A stretch of DNA of 60,800 nt, from the NCBI GenBank assembly GCA_001512495.1, contig LFRU01000036.1:1-60800 (forward strand), given 5' to 3'. The DNA is from Syntrophothermus sp. DTU052. Its GTDB lineage: Bacteria; Bacillota; Syntrophomonadia; Syntrophomonadales; DTU052. Under the pieces are notes generated by a model that did not search any database, was not told where the DNA came from, and saw nothing but the letters and a program-made list of their open reading frames with translations. The translations under genes and the position numbers were made by a program. Shown piece by piece: positions 1 through 11,624 of this stretch (position 1 is its first letter; the number at the start of each line of letters is the position of its first letter).

Positions 1-2
1 GC

Positions 3-36
3 AAAGGGCAGGTGCCGTTTCAAGCACCTGCCCTTT
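3..36. terminator. Hairpin downstream of gyrB
   Basis: A perfect 13-bp stem (arms 3-15 and 24-36, AAAGGGCAGGTGC and its complement) encloses an 8-nt loop. It lies just past the gyrB stop on the minus strand, and short T runs flank both sides, so it could end transcription in either direction. Confidence 0.75.
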
Positions 37-100
37 TACCCTCGGTTTCATGGAACCGGCCGTCCCTGGCCTATAGTACCTGCGCAAACAATGGGACATG

Positions 101-2253
<2,153 letters not shown>

Positions 2254-2267
2254 AGTATAATCTCCTT

Positions 2268-3356
2268 TCACTCTGACAGTCTGCCTTGTTCTAACCAAAC
2301 TATTTTACCATTAATATTATTAAACAGTGAACCATCCACTGAGGTCATGAAGGTCTGGAATGATGAGTTCGTTAGAAAATCCAGTATCGTTGCTCTTCTC
2401 CCGATATCAAGTTCGGCCAATATTTCATCCAGCAGGAGAACGGGATAAGTGCCTCGAATTCGCCTGAACACCTCAACTTCTGCCAATTTCAATGCCACTA
2501 CAATATTTCTCTGCTGCCCCTGGGATGCAAAAATGCGCGCGTTTTTTTGATCCAGGTAAAAGTTGATATCATCTCGGTGGGGTCCGATCAGAGTTATCTT
2601 TCTCTGTCTTTCCCTGAGAGATATATCCTGTATTCCCTGGGCTACCATTTCCCTGATACTCTCCAGGTTTACCTTTCCTCCCGAAAGGTTAAAGGTTAGA
2701 GCGTACTTCATCTGCAGCGTCTCGTTTCCGCCCACTAGGTTATAGAAGCGCAGGGTCAGTTCATCAAGAATTTTCATGAGGTTAAGCCGAGCAAGGGTAA
2801 TCTGTGCTGCAGTTAAAGAGAATACATGATCCAAGGCCTTTAACATCCCGGGGTCAGGCAGATCGTCTTTTAGTATGGCGTTTCTTCGGTTCAGCAGTTT
2901 TTCGTAGTTTTCCAGGAAGGTCCTGTACTCCGGGGAGAGGTTTTTCAGGAGGTTATCAAGAAACGCTCGCCTTTTTTGGGGAGGACCTTTAATCAGATAA
3001 AGGTCGTCAGGTGTAAACAGTACTGCTGCCAGTCTGTCCTGCGTCAGGGCATATCTTTTATTGTTAATTGTGAACCGCTTTCTCTTGCCCAGTGTATACT
3101 GCAGAGAAATCGAGTGTTTCTTATTCAAGTAATGATAGGTTGCCTGGATAAAAAATTGGTTTTTACCAAGCCTTATCAGATCCTTGTCAGGTACGCTGCG
3201 GAAACTTACCCCTGATGCCAGCAGATAAACAGCCTCCAAAAAGTTGGTTTTCCCCTGGGCGTTGTTCCCTAGCAGGATGTTTACCCCTTTTGCCGGCACA
3301 TATCTGATTCTTTCCAGATTACGAAAATCATTAATCTGTATTTCCGAAATGTGCAA
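2268..3356 (-). CDS. recF: DNA replication and repair protein RecF
   Basis: ABC/SMC-like ATPase that loads RecA at gaps and stalled forks. The 362-residue length fits the family. The Walker A motif GNNAQGKTN lies near residues 31-39, the signature segment around SQGQQRN, and the Walker B region LLLDEILAELD near residue 315. The start is a TTG at 3356 giving MHISEIQIND, which matches RecF N-termini. It sits 15 bp after dnaN. The small S4-domain gene often found between dnaN and recF is absent. Confidence 0.96.
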   Translation of the reverse strand: MHISEIQINDFRNLERIRYVPAKGVNILLGNNAQGKTNFLEAVYLLASGVSFRSVPDKDLIRLGKNQFFIQATYHYLNKKHSISLQYTLGKRKRFTINNKRYALTQDRLAAVLFTPDDLYLIKGPPQKRRAFLDNLLKNLSPEYRTFLENYEKLLNRRNAILKDDLPDPGMLKALDHVFSLTAAQITLARLNLMKILDELTLRFYNLVGGNETLQMKYALTFNLSGGKVNLESIREMVAQGIQDISLRERQRKITLIGPHRDDINFYLDQKNARIFASQGQQRNIVVALKLAEVEVFRRIRGTYPVLLLDEILAELDIGRRATILDFLTNSSFQTFMTSVDGSLFNNINGKIVWLEQGRLSE

Positions 3357-3370
3357 ACCCTTTTTCCTCT

Positions 3371-4504
3371 TTAACCTGTGCGGAGTGGGACCAGCACGTA
3401 AGTGTAGTTATCGTCTTCGGGGTTTCTGATAACCGCCGGACCTAAAGGCCCGGACAAACTGATTTGAATATTTTTGTTTTCCTGGCTGAGCAGCTTTACG
3501 GCATCGAGTAGATAACGGGTGTTAAAGTTCAATTCTACTGCCTGCTTGGACTCGGCCTCAACTTCTTTTATTATCTCCGTCATCTCTCCCATCTTCTCTG
3601 AGAACGCCGAGATTACCAGTTGTTCCGGCTCAAAATTCATCTTTACATACTGAATCATTTTCTGATCGAACGGCATTAGAGATGTTCTCTCCAGCGATTG
3701 TGTAAGTAATGATGAGTTTACCAGAAATGTATTAACAAAGTTTTTCGGTATAACTTGTATGTAATTAGGGTACTGTCCCTCGATAAGCCTGGAGGAACAT
3801 GAAAGGTCCTGCTCCGTGGTGTAGAATACGATGTGATTCTCAGCCAGGCCGATGTTTATCTCAGAGTCGCCATCCTCGAGAATGCGGGCAATGTCACTCA
3901 TTATTCGCACTGGAATTATGTATTGTCCGGGTAATTGTTCACTTTTTATCTGTTCACTTCTGATGACGGCCAGTCGGTGTGTGTCCGATGCCACCATGGT
4001 CAGGGAATCGCCGGAAAAATCAAATAAAATTCCAGTGAATACCGGCTTAAAATGGGTTACCGCAGCTGCGATCACCGTTTTGCGGATAAAATTTTTCAAT
4101 ACTAACTGGGGTATGGTACTGATATGGGTGACCTTATTAAGAGGCATCTCCGGAAAATCATCGGGATTGTATAGATTGAGATAGCTGGAGGAGAACCCGT
4201 TATAGACATTCAGTTTATTATTTGTTTCGTCCAGAGAGATAGTTACCTCTTCCTCGGATAGGTAACGCACCAGATCGCTGAAGTATTTGGCGTTTACCAA
4301 GGCACTTCCCTCGGAGACAATGTCGGCCGGGAAGATGATTTTTTTTATTCCTATATCGAGATCGGTTCCCTGTAGAATCAATCTATCTTTTTCTGCAGTT
4401 ATCAGCATCCCGGATAGAGCAGGTATTGTGTCCTTCGTCGACGCGGCTCGCTGCACTATGGAAGCTGCTTGTGACAGCAGATTTTTGTTAACGGAAAATT
4501 TCAT
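3371..4504 (-). CDS. dnaN: DNA polymerase III beta clamp
   Basis: Sliding clamp that tethers DNA polymerase III to DNA. The 377 residues show the three-fold clamp architecture, beginning MKFSVNKNLL and ending VLVPLRTG, the variant of the clamp C-terminus that forms the partner-binding pocket. The ATG start at 4504 follows a GGAGGTGCC-type ribosome site. It lies 165 bp downstream of dnaA in the usual dnaA-dnaN order and is followed closely by recF. Confidence 0.97.
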   Translation of the reverse strand: MKFSVNKNLLSQAASIVQRAASTKDTIPALSGMLITAEKDRLILQGTDLDIGIKKIIFPADIVSEGSALVNAKYFSDLVRYLSEEEVTISLDETNNKLNVYNGFSSSYLNLYNPDDFPEMPLNKVTHISTIPQLVLKNFIRKTVIAAAVTHFKPVFTGILFDFSGDSLTMVASDTHRLAVIRSEQIKSEQLPGQYIIPVRIMSDIARILEDGDSEINIGLAENHIVFYTTEQDLSCSSRLIEGQYPNYIQVIPKNFVNTFLVNSSLLTQSLERTSLMPFDQKMIQYVKMNFEPEQLVISAFSEKMGEMTEIIKEVEAESKQAVELNFNTRYLLDAVKLLSQENKNIQISLSGPLGPAVIRNPEDDNYTYVLVPLRTG

Positions 4505-4623
4505 AAAGGCACCTCCGTAAGTTCTGTGGGTCTGATGATTAACTTAATTATAATTTAGCAGTACTAGTAGTACCGGTTGATATGTTGAAAAGTTGTCAAA
4601 TCTATTGTCCAGCGAGGCTTATC

Positions 4624-4640
4624 ACTTGTTGAAAACAAGT
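4624..4640. repeat. Dyad in the dnaA-dnaN spacer
   Basis: ACTTGTT (4624-4630) and AACAAGT (4634-4640) form a perfect 7-bp inverted repeat with a 3-nt spacer, within the AT-rich 165-bp gap between dnaA and dnaN (4505-4669). It could be an attenuator or a protein site. No perfect DnaA box was found in this gap, so a second origin lobe here is not supported. Confidence 0.4.
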
Positions 4641-4669
4641 CACATTCTACTTAATTAGTAACAGACAGT

Positions 4670-5962
4670 TTAACATGATTCAATCTTGTTTTTAAGATCG
4701 TTTACAATCTTGTCCAACACGGGGTCGGTTTTTATTTCACGAGATATCTTATCGTAAGCATGCAGGACGGTGGTGTGATCCCTTCCGCCGAAGGTATCGC
4801 CGATCATCGGCAGGGACAATTCTGTTAATTCCCGGGATAAGTACATGGCAATCTGTCTGGGAAAAGCTATTTGCCGGGTTCGGCGTTTGGAAATTAAATC
4901 GGTGACGGTAACACTAAAATATGAGGCTACAGCTTCCTGAATCGATTCAATTGTTATCTGCCGTGGAGTCGGTGGGGGCATAATATTTTGTAGAGCCTCG
5001 GTAGCAATATCCATGGTGATAGGTTGGTTTTTAACTCTGGAAAAAGCCACGGTTCGGGTAAGTGCCCCTTCAAGCTCTCTGATATTGGACTGGATGTTGG
5101 TGGCTATGTAGAGCATCACTTCGTTGGGAACTTCCAGTGATTCGTGTTGGGCTTTTTTCCTCAGTATAGCTATTCTGGTTTCAAGATCGGGGTACTGGAT
5201 GTCGGTTAAAAGTCCCCATTCGAATCGGGAACGAAGACGGTCCTCCAGGGTGGGTATTTCACGGGGAGGGCGATCACTTGAAATAACTATCTGTTTGTTC
5301 GTTTCGTAAAGTGAGTTAAATGTATGAAAAAACTCTTCCTGGGTCCGCTCTTTGCCAACCAGGAACTGAATATCATCTATTAGGAGGATATCTATATTGC
5401 GGTACTTGTTGCGGAATTCGCTGGTCTTGTCATCGCGAATGGAGTTAATAAGCTCATTTGTAAACTGTTCCGAAGAAACGTATACGACTGTGGCCAGCTC
5501 GTTTTTGTTAAGGATGTGATGGCCGATGGCCTGCATTAAATGGGTTTTTCCCAGGCCGACGCCGCCGTAGATAAATAGAGGGTTATATGCTTTCCCGGGG
5601 GCCTCGGCTACGGCAAAAGAAGCGGCGTGAGCAAAACGGTTGCTGTTTCCCACTACAAAGGAGTCAAAAGAGTATTTTGGGTTTAAACGATTCCCTGAGT
5701 AGTCATTAATTGATGGTGTTCTAACGATCAGTTTAAGTTTCACCGGGTGCTGTGTAAAAAGGTTGATTTTTTCATTCAGAAGATGCCAGTACCGTGATTG
5801 TATCCATTCCTTTACCAGAATACTGGGAACCGATACATTAAAGTATTCACTGTCACAGCTTTCAAAATCGGTAGCCGAAAACCAAGCATCGAAGCTGGTA
5901 GGGCCAATATCGTCACGGATAAGAGATAATACTCGGTCCCATATTGCAAAATAGTCGTCCAT
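4670..5962 (-). CDS. dnaA: Chromosomal replication initiator DnaA
   Basis: AAA+ ATPase that binds DnaA boxes and melts the origin. The 430 residues contain an N-terminal partner-binding domain and a short linker. The AAA+ core shows Walker [13 protein letters not shown] near residue 133, Walker [10 protein letters not shown] near 195 and a sensor region. The C-terminal domain carries the signature [15 protein letters not shown], which reads DnaA boxes. The ATG start at 5962 follows a GGGGGA ribosome site. The gene diverges from rpmH across the presumed origin. Confidence 0.98.
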   Translation of the reverse strand: MDDYFAIWDRVLSLIRDDIGPTSFDAWFSATDFESCDSEYFNVSVPSILVKEWIQSRYWHLLNEKINLFTQHPVKLKLIVRTPSINDYSGNRLNPKYSFDSFVVGNSNRFAHAASFAVAEAPGKAYNPLFIYGGVGLGKTHLMQAIGHHILNKNELATVVYVSSEQFTNELINSIRDDKTSEFRNKYRNIDILLIDDIQFLVGKERTQEEFFHTFNSLYETNKQIVISSDRPPREIPTLEDRLRSRFEWGLLTDIQYPDLETRIAILRKKAQHESLEVPNEVMLYIATNIQSNIRELEGALTRTVAFSRVKNQPITMDIATEALQNIMPPPTPRQITIESIQEAVASYFSVTVTDLISKRRTRQIAFPRQIAMYLSRELTELSLPMIGDTFGGRDHTTVLHAYDKISREIKTDPVLDKIVNDLKNKIESC

Positions 5963-5980
5963 AGTATCCCCCTGTTTATA

Positions 5981-5989
5981 TGTGGATAA
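5981..5989 (-). promoter_or_regulatory. DnaA box
   Basis: TGTGGATAA is the exact complement of the consensus TTATCCACA. It lies 19 bp upstream of the dnaA start codon and could serve both initiation and dnaA autoregulation. Confidence 0.75.
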
Positions 5990-6109
5990 ATCGTTGGTCA
6001 GGCTGTGAATTGTGTGTATAGGTTTGCTTTACCAGGACAAAAATCTAGTAACATGATAACAGAATCACAGACAAAAATGAAGAAGAGGCAGAGCATAAAA
6101 GGCCTTTCC

Positions 6110-6138
6110 TTGACAGGGCCCGGTGGTAAAAATATAAT
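6110..6138 (+). promoter_or_regulatory. Consensus sigma-A promoter for rpmH
   Basis: TTGACA (6110-6115) and TATAAT (6133-6138) are separated by exactly 17 bp, a perfect housekeeping promoter. It lies about 40 bp upstream of the rpmH start and is likely to drive rpmH-rnpA and downstream genes. Confidence 0.88.
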
Positions 6139-6179
6139 GAAAGATGCATTGGAAATCCGAGGGAGGGAATATTCTTCTC

Positions 6180-6314
6180 ATGAAGAGAACATATCAGCCA
6201 AAGCAGAGAAAGAGAAAAAGATTGCACGGTTTTATGAAGAGGATGTCCACCGTCGGCGGCAGGAAAATCCTAAGCCGCAGGAGGAAAAAGGGACGGGTTA
6301 GATTAAGCGCTTAA
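6180..6314 (+). CDS. rpmH: 50S ribosomal protein L34
   Basis: This 44-residue, strongly basic protein begins [20 protein letters not shown] and continues with [19 protein letters not shown], the L34 signature. It is a component of the large ribosomal subunit. The ATG at 6180 follows GAGGGAGG with good spacing, behind a consensus promoter. A longer, unrelated reading frame (6005-6301) covers the same DNA, so a length-based gene call would choose the wrong frame. Adjacency to rnpA and divergence from dnaA are conserved in bacteria. Confidence 0.96.
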   Translation: MKRTYQPKQRKRKRLHGFMKRMSTVGGRKILSRRRKKGRVRLSA

Positions 6315-6337
6315 GGCCGTTAGTCGGCCTTAATTTT
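6311..6337 (+). terminator. Hairpin between rpmH and rnpA
   Basis: TTAAGGCC (6311-6318) pairs with GGCCTTAA (6326-6333) and is followed by TTTT. It overlaps the rpmH stop codon and may partly terminate transcription, leaving more rpmH than rnpA message, a known need because L34 is required in higher amounts. Confidence 0.6.
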
Positions 6338-6353
6338 CTAAAAGAGGTTTGAG

Positions 6354-6686
6354 ATGCTGGGTACGGACGGAACCCTCCGCAAGAGAAGCGAGTTCGGTTT
6401 TGTTTTTCGCGTGGGTAAAAAACAGGTTGGCCGATTCATGGTTGTATACGCAGCAAAAAACGGGCTTGAGAAGAACAGGTACGGGATAGTAACCAGCAAA
6501 AAGGTAGGTAATGCAGTTCGTCGTAATCGGGCAAGGCGACGATTGCGGGAGTTTATCAGGAAAACGGATAGAGGGCTTGGTAGCGGCTTCGATGTAGTGA
6601 TAATCGCTCGGAACGGTATCAATAATGCCGGTTTTACAATGCTCGTAGACGAGGGTCATCAACTGCTGAAAAGGTTGGGTCTCTAA
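6354..6686 (+). CDS. rnpA: Ribonuclease P protein component
   Basis: Protein subunit of RNase P, which trims the 5' leader of precursor tRNAs with its RNA partner. The 110 residues include the conserved RNR-type segment ([21 protein letters not shown]) that contacts RNA, followed by FDVVIIAR. The ATG at 6354 follows AGAGGT. It is the usual partner of rpmH and lies 2 bp upstream of yidD. Confidence 0.96.
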   Translation: MLGTDGTLRKRSEFGFVFRVGKKQVGRFMVVYAAKNGLEKNRYGIVTSKKVGNAVRRNRARRRLREFIRKTDRGLGSGFDVVIIARNGINNAGFTMLVDEGHQLLKRLGL

Positions 6687-6688
6687 AG

Positions 6689-6895
6689 GTGTCAAGAGTG
6701 CTGATTAAGCTGATAAGAATATATCAGATGATAAGTCGGCTTTATCCGCCCCGCTGCCGTTTTTTCCCTACGTGTTCGCAGTACGCGGTAGAAGCGTTAA
6801 AAAAGTACGGGACAATTAAGGGCAGCTTGCTCAGCATGAAAAGGATTTTACGCTGTCATCCTTTCAATGAAGGCGGTTATGACCCGGTTCCATAA
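6689..6895 (+). CDS. yidD: Membrane protein insertion efficiency factor YidD
   Basis: This 68-residue protein shows the YidD/DUF37 signature: an amphipathic N-terminus, then [19 protein letters not shown] and [16 protein letters not shown]. The family assists YidC/Sec insertion of membrane proteins. It starts with GTG at 6689, 2 bp after the rnpA stop, and lies just upstream of yidC, the conserved order. Confidence 0.93.
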   Translation: MSRVLIKLIRIYQMISRLYPPRCRFFPTCSQYAVEALKKYGTIKGSLLSMKRILRCHPFNEGGYDPVP

Positions 6896-6910
6896 GGCAG
6901 GAGGTGAAGG

Positions 6911-7714
6911 TTGGATTTGTGGCAATCCATTGTTACCGGTTTCAGCGAGCTGATTCAGTTTTGTTATCGCATAACTGACATGGCCGGCCTGGCCAACTAC
7001 GGTTTGGCTATTATACTTATCACCTTTATTATAAAGATCGTACTCTATCCCTTGACCAACTCGCAGATGAAGTCAATGCGGGGGATGCAGGCGATTCAGC
7101 CCAAGTTGAAAGAACTGCAGGCAAAGTACAGGGATAATCCTGAAAAAATGAACGCCGAAATTATGAAACTCTATAAAGAACATGGAGTTAATCCCTTTGG
7201 CGGCTGCCTGCCTCTTTTGATTCAGATGCCGATCCTTTTTGCCTTCTATCAGGCTCTGATCAATTTCAAGTACACGGTTCCCGCGCATGCCGCATTCTTA
7301 TGGATGCCGAATATTTCGCTGCCTGATCCCTACTACATATTACCAGTGCTGACGGCTGTGACTACCTATCTTCAACAGAGAATAAGCACCGTTGACGCCA
7401 ACGATCCAAACCAGAAAACTATGATGATGGTGATGCCTTTATTTATCGGCTGGATCGCGATGAAATTTGCGGCCGGGTTGGCAATTTACTGGGTGACCTT
7501 CAATTTACTCAATATACTGCAGCAGCTCTATGTTAATTACAAAAACCAGTCCAGTTTGGCGGTTTCAGGTGCCGGGGGAGGACAGGTGGCTATAACCGAC
7601 AGTGGAAGCGTAGAAGATGAGGATACCGCGAGTGATATGGGTCCTGAAGCTATTCAGGGAAAAGGAGGAAACGCTCATGCTAAGTCTCGAAAAAAAAGGA
7701 AAAAGCGTAGATGA
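6911..7714 (+). CDS. yidC: Membrane protein insertase YidC
   Basis: Membrane insertase of the YidC/Oxa1/SpoIIIJ family, 267 residues. It has several membrane segments and the hallmark GVNPFGGCLPLLIQMPILFA, and ends with a very basic tail (KSRKKRKKRR) that can contact ribosomes. The TTG start at 6911 follows AGGAGGTGA. The C-terminal coding region overlaps the jag start. In spore formers one paralogue (SpoIIIJ) is needed for sigma-G activation; whether this is the only YidC here cannot be told. Confidence 0.96.
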   Translation: MDLWQSIVTGFSELIQFCYRITDMAGLANYGLAIILITFIIKIVLYPLTNSQMKSMRGMQAIQPKLKELQAKYRDNPEKMNAEIMKLYKEHGVNPFGGCLPLLIQMPILFAFYQALINFKYTVPAHAAFLWMPNISLPDPYYILPVLTAVTTYLQQRISTVDANDPNQKTMMMVMPLFIGWIAMKFAAGLAIYWVTFNLLNILQQLYVNYKNQSSLAVSGAGGGQVAITDSGSVEDEDTASDMGPEAIQGKGGNAHAKSRKKRKKRR

Positions 7715-8300
7715 GGCTATAAAACTGGCATTAGAAGAAATGGGTGTTGGCCTGGAAGATGTGGCGATTGAGGTGTTGGAAGAACCGAGCCGGGGAATAT
7801 TAGGTATAATAGGCAGCAAACCGGCACTGGTAAGAGTAGAGGTAAAAAACCGGCCCGAAAAGTTGGCCGAAGACAAACTTAAGGCCCTGCTGGATGGAAT
7901 GAAGATCAGTTATGAGATTGAAAGCGTTGAGGTACAGGATGGGGTCATAAGGATAAACATCACCGGGAAAGACATGGGATTGCTGATTGGTCGCAAAGGA
8001 GAGACGTTAAATGCAGTCCAGTTCATTCTCAGCATGATGGTGAACCGGGGGCTTGATGAGAGGGTAAGGATTGTACTAGATGTTGAAGATTATCGGTTGC
8101 GTAAGGAGGAGTCGCTAAAGAGCCTCGCAGTCAGTCTTTCCGAGAGGGTTAAACGAACTAGACGCAGCGTGGTAATGAGGCCCATGGGGCCACATGAGAG
8201 AAGAGTTGTTCATACGGCCTTACAAGGAGATCCAGAGATCGTAACCTACAGCCAGGGGGAGGAACCCCACCGAAAAGTTGTTATATCGCCGAAAAAATAA
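7677..8300 (+). CDS. jag: Jag/KhpB RNA-binding protein
   Basis: RNA-binding protein of the Jag (KhpB/EloR) family, 207 residues. An N-terminal Jag-N domain precedes a KH domain with the GLLIGRKGETLNAVQF loop, followed by an R3H domain near the end. The ATG at 7677 is chosen because GGAGGA lies 6 nt upstream and MLSLEKKGKSVDEAI matches the family start; the longer frame has no ribosome site. It overlaps yidC by 38 bp, suggesting coupling. A short hairpin follows the stop. Confidence 0.93.
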   Translation: MLSLEKKGKSVDEAIKLALEEMGVGLEDVAIEVLEEPSRGILGIIGSKPALVRVEVKNRPEKLAEDKLKALLDGMKISYEIESVEVQDGVIRINITGKDMGLLIGRKGETLNAVQFILSMMVNRGLDERVRIVLDVEDYRLRKEESLKSLAVSLSERVKRTRRSVVMRPMGPHERRVVHTALQGDPEIVTYSQGEEPHRKVVISPKK

Positions 8301-8322
8301 GGCCGCAAGGCCTTTTTATTTT
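8299..8322 (+). terminator. Short hairpin after jag
   Basis: AAGGCC-GCAA-GGCCTT with a T-rich tail (8299-8322), directly at the jag stop and 12 bp before mnmE. The stem is short, so read-through into mnmE is likely. Confidence 0.6.
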
Positions 8323-8333
8323 GGAGGATTGCA

Positions 8334-9713
8334 TTGGGAGATTGTATTGCTGCTATATCAACGCCCCCGGGGGAGGGGGGGATTGCCGTCATAAGGGTAA
8401 GCGGCGAGTCTGCTCCTGAAATAGTAGACAAGGTATTCATGTCCCGATCCGGGAAAAAACTCCATGAGTTTAAGACCCATTCGCTGAATTTGGGCTACAT
8501 CAGAGATGAAAACGGAACTCTTATCGATGAGGTACTGGTAAGCCGGATGGACGCCCCTCACAGTTACACGGGAGAAAACGTGGTGGAGATTAACTGCCAC
8601 GGAGGAGCCGTAGCCACTCGAAGATGCCTGGAACTGGTAATAAACGCTGGTGCCAGGCTGGCCCATCCGGGGGAATTTACCAAAAGAGCCTTCTTAAACG
8701 GCCGACTTGATATGGTTCAGGCCGAGGCGGTAATAGAGATAATCAGAGCCAGGAGTGAAAAGGCGCTGGCTCTTTCAACCCGGAACCTCAGGGGGGCCTT
8801 GAGCAAGACCCTGCAACAGGTGGAGGAAGAGCTCATATTCATAAACTCACGAATCGAAGGCAGCATAGATTTTCCTGAAGAGGTCGGTGAACCGGACTGG
8901 CTGGAGCTTGAAGAACGCCTGCAGGCGGTTGAAGGCAGACTGCAAAAGCTGGCCGCCGGCAGTAAACGGGCCCGAGTATATCGAGATGGGGTCAGAGTAG
9001 TAATCGCAGGCAAACCTAATGTTGGCAAATCCAGCCTATTGAATGTGTTGGCCCAAAAAGAGAGGGCCATTGTTACTGAAATACCGGGGACCACACGTGA
9101 TTTAATCGAGGATCTCATTTATATTAAAGGCATTCCCGTATGGGTTACTGATACCGCGGGAATAAGAGAAACTCGGGACGTAATTGAGAGTATGGGGGTG
9201 GAAAAAACCAGAACGGCCTTGGCCGAGGCAGATATTGTGGTGTTTGTGGTTGATGCATCAACCGGCATTCAGGTTGAGGATCTGGAGATAATGCAGCAGA
9301 TCGAGGACAAGCGAAAGCTGGTGGTTATTAATAAGACCGACATTCAGGACCGCAGCTTGAGTGCGGAAGAGGTCAGGAACATTTTTTCCGGCATAAACCT
9401 GGTTGAAATATCAGCCCTGGAGGAGACTGGAATCGAAGAACTGGAATCAGCTTTGGAAAAAATGATTGTCGGGAAGAAAGACCCGGAGGAAGCAGAACCG
9501 GAGATAATGACCAATCTCAGGCAGGAGCGGGCGATAGAAGCTGCTCTTGGGCACGTGCAGGACGCAATTGACGGAGTTAAGAAAAGGCAGCCCATTGATG
9601 GTATCGCCGTAGATACATGGGGAGCGGTATCATGGATTGAGGAAATTACCGGGAAAGCCATCCGTACGGACGTTATGGAGCGAATCTTCGCTGACTTCTG
9701 CATAGGCAAATAG
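8334..9713 (+). CDS. mnmE: tRNA modification GTPase MnmE
   Basis: GTPase that, with MnmG, installs the carboxymethylaminomethyl group on wobble uridine 34 of certain tRNAs. Its 459 residues begin with the folate-binding domain (GDCIAAISTPPGEGGIAVIR). An inserted G domain shows GKPNVGKSSLLN near residue 222, DTAGIRET and NKTD. The C-terminal FCIGK motif carries the catalytic cysteine. The TTG start at 8334 follows TTGGAGGA. mnmG lies 9 bp downstream. Confidence 0.97.
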   Translation: MGDCIAAISTPPGEGGIAVIRVSGESAPEIVDKVFMSRSGKKLHEFKTHSLNLGYIRDENGTLIDEVLVSRMDAPHSYTGENVVEINCHGGAVATRRCLELVINAGARLAHPGEFTKRAFLNGRLDMVQAEAVIEIIRARSEKALALSTRNLRGALSKTLQQVEEELIFINSRIEGSIDFPEEVGEPDWLELEERLQAVEGRLQKLAAGSKRARVYRDGVRVVIAGKPNVGKSSLLNVLAQKERAIVTEIPGTTRDLIEDLIYIKGIPVWVTDTAGIRETRDVIESMGVEKTRTALAEADIVVFVVDASTGIQVEDLEIMQQIEDKRKLVVINKTDIQDRSLSAEEVRNIFSGINLVEISALEETGIEELESALEKMIVGKKDPEEAEPEIMTNLRQERAIEAALGHVQDAIDGVKKRQPIDGIAVDTWGAVSWIEEITGKAIRTDVMERIFADFCIGK

Positions 9714-9722
9714 GGGGAGAAA

Positions 9723-11624
9723 ATGAAATACTACCGGGCCGGTGATTATGATGTGATCGTTGTGGGAGCAGGACATGCGGGTTGTGAGGCCGCGCTGGCA
9801 GCAGCGCGCATGGGTTGTTCCACCCTTCTGATTACTCTGAGTTTGGATAATATTGCTTTGATGCCCTGCAATCCATCCATTGGTGGACCAGCCAAAGCCC
9901 AGTTGGTCAGGGAGATTGATGCCCTGGGCGGAGAAATGGGATTAAACATAGATGAGGCCAGTATTCAGATGCGGATGCTGAATACCGGGAAAGGAGCGGC
10001 AGTGAGGGCTCTCCGCGCCCAGGCGGATAAGAGAGAATACCAGGAAGTAATGACCTCCACCTTATTGAGACAGGAAAATCTGGAACTGGTTCAGGCAGAA
10101 GTTGAAGGGATTGAAACCAAAAACGGAGCCGTTTCAGGGGTCCTTACCCGTACCGGAGCCCGGTTTGGGACCAAGAGCCTGGTTGTAACAACAGGCACTT
10201 ATCTTAAATCCCGGATAATAATCGGGGATCTGACATATGAGGGTGCTCCCAACGGCCAGTTTCCGGCGCGGAGATTGTCAGATAGCCTGAAGGGCCTGGG
10301 TTTGGTCATGGGAAGGTTTAAAACCGGAACCCCTCCCCGGGTTGACGGCAGAACCCTGGATTTTTCAAAGATGATAGAACAGCCGGGCGACAAGCATATC
10401 CTGAAGTTTTCCTATATGAGTCCCCGGGTATTAAAGCCCCAGATATCATGCTGGTTAACCCACAGCAACCGGACTACCCACAGTATTGTGCTGGATAACC
10501 TCCACCGCTCACCGCTCTATTCCGGGGTGATTAAGGGAGTGGGGCCCAGGCATTGCCCATCGTTTGAGGATAAGGTGGTACGGTTTCAGGAAAAGGATTC
10601 ACATCAAATATTTTTGGAACCGGAGGGCAAGAGGGTTGAAGAGTTCTATGTACAGGGCATGAACACCAGCTTACCTGAGGATATACAGTATGAGGTCCTC
10701 CACAGCATTGCCGGATTGGAAAATGCGCGCATCATCAGGACTGGATACGCCATTGAATATGAGTACGTCATACCGTCCCAACTGAAACTAAGCCTGGAGT
10801 GCAAGGGAGTAAAGGGATTGTTTACCGCCGGGCAGATTAACGGTACTTCCGGGTATGAGGAGGCGGCGGCTCAGGGCTTGATTGCAGGAATAAATGCGGC
10901 ACTCTCCGTCAAGGAGAGGGAACCTTTTATTCTGAGGCGCAGTGAGGCGTTTATCGGCGTTCTGATTGATGACCTGGTAACCAAAGGTATTGACGAACCC
11001 TACCGCTTGCTGACCTCTTCGGCAGAATATCGTTTAATTCTGAGGCAGGACAATGCCGACCTGCGTCTTACGGAGATAGGGTATAAACTGGGATTGGCAA
11101 GTGAGGCCCGGTATGCCATGCTGGAAAAGAAGAAAAAGGAAATGGCAGACTTGGTTAAGGTATTAAATGATGCCACGGTTGCCCCTGATAACCGGGCCAT
11201 AAATATGATTCTCAAGGAGAAGGGCACCAGGGAACTGCGGAGCAGTACCAGCTTGTGGCAGCTGCTGCGCCGGCCGGAGATATCCCTGGAGGATATTTTT
11301 AACAGCGGCGAACTGGAAAATACTTATGATGAAGAGGTTTTGGAACAGGTAGAGATTGAGTGCAAGTATGAAGGATATATCCAGAAACAGAATGAGCAGG
11401 TACGAAGATTCGAAGCCCTGGAAGATAAGAAACTGGCAGAGGAGCTAAATTACGATGAGATAAATGGGCTTTCCAGGGAAGGAAAGTATAAATTGATGCG
11501 GATTAAGCCGTCATCAGTGGGACAGGCATCCCGAATCTCCGGAGTGACACCGGCCGATATTAATGTGCTGTTGATACACCTGGAGAAATTAAGAAGGCAA
11601 GAAAGAGAAAACCATGATCAATGA
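9723..11624 (+). CDS. mnmG: tRNA modification enzyme MnmG (GidA)
   Basis: FAD-dependent partner of MnmE in tRNA wobble-uridine modification. The 633 residues show the FAD-binding [17 protein letters not shown] near residue 16, [20 protein letters not shown] near 49, and [21 protein letters not shown] around 375. Length and motifs fit the family throughout. The end overlaps rsmG by 11 bp. Confidence 0.98.
   Translation: MKYYRAGDYDVIVVGAGHAGCEAALAAARMGCSTLLITLSLDNIALMPCNPSIGGPAKAQLVREIDALGGEMGLNIDEASIQMRMLNTGKGAAVRALRAQADKREYQEVMTSTLLRQENLELVQAEVEGIETKNGAVSGVLTRTGARFGTKSLVVTTGTYLKSRIIIGDLTYEGAPNGQFPARRLSDSLKGLGLVMGRFKTGTPPRVDGRTLDFSKMIEQPGDKHILKFSYMSPRVLKPQISCWLTHSNRTTHSIVLDNLHRSPLYSGVIKGVGPRHCPSFEDKVVRFQEKDSHQIFLEPEGKRVEEFYVQGMNTSLPEDIQYEVLHSIAGLENARIIRTGYAIEYEYVIPSQLKLSLECKGVKGLFTAGQINGTSGYEEAAAQGLIAGINAALSVKEREPFILRRSEAFIGVLIDDLVTKGIDEPYRLLTSSAEYRLILRQDNADLRLTEIGYKLGLASEARYAMLEKKKKEMADLVKVLNDATVAPDNRAINMILKEKGTRELRSSTSLWQLLRRPEISLEDIFNSGELENTYDEEVLEQVEIECKYEGYIQKQNEQVRRFEALEDKKLAEELNYDEINGLSREGKYKLMRIKPSSVGQASRISGVTPADINVLLIHLEKLRRQERENHDQ

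Larger units (their letters stand above)
5963..6179. other. Origin region (oriC) between dnaA and rpmH
   Basis: The 217-bp divergent intergenic segment between dnaA and rpmH is the point where the two coding arms part. It contains one perfect DnaA box (TGTGGATAA, 5981-5989) and looser relatives around 6004-6021, plus the rpmH promoter. A dnaA-adjacent origin is typical for Firmicutes. That replication starts here is inferred from gene order and strand switch; GC skew was not computed. Confidence 0.7.

Noticed and set aside
4505-4669. Second origin lobe between dnaA and dnaN
   Set aside because: The gap is AT-rich with a dyad but holds no perfect DnaA box.
6005-6301. 98-codon plus-strand frame before rnpA
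   Set aside because: It overlaps the convincing L34 gene in another frame, includes the origin DnaA-box region and rpmH promoter, and has no family similarity.
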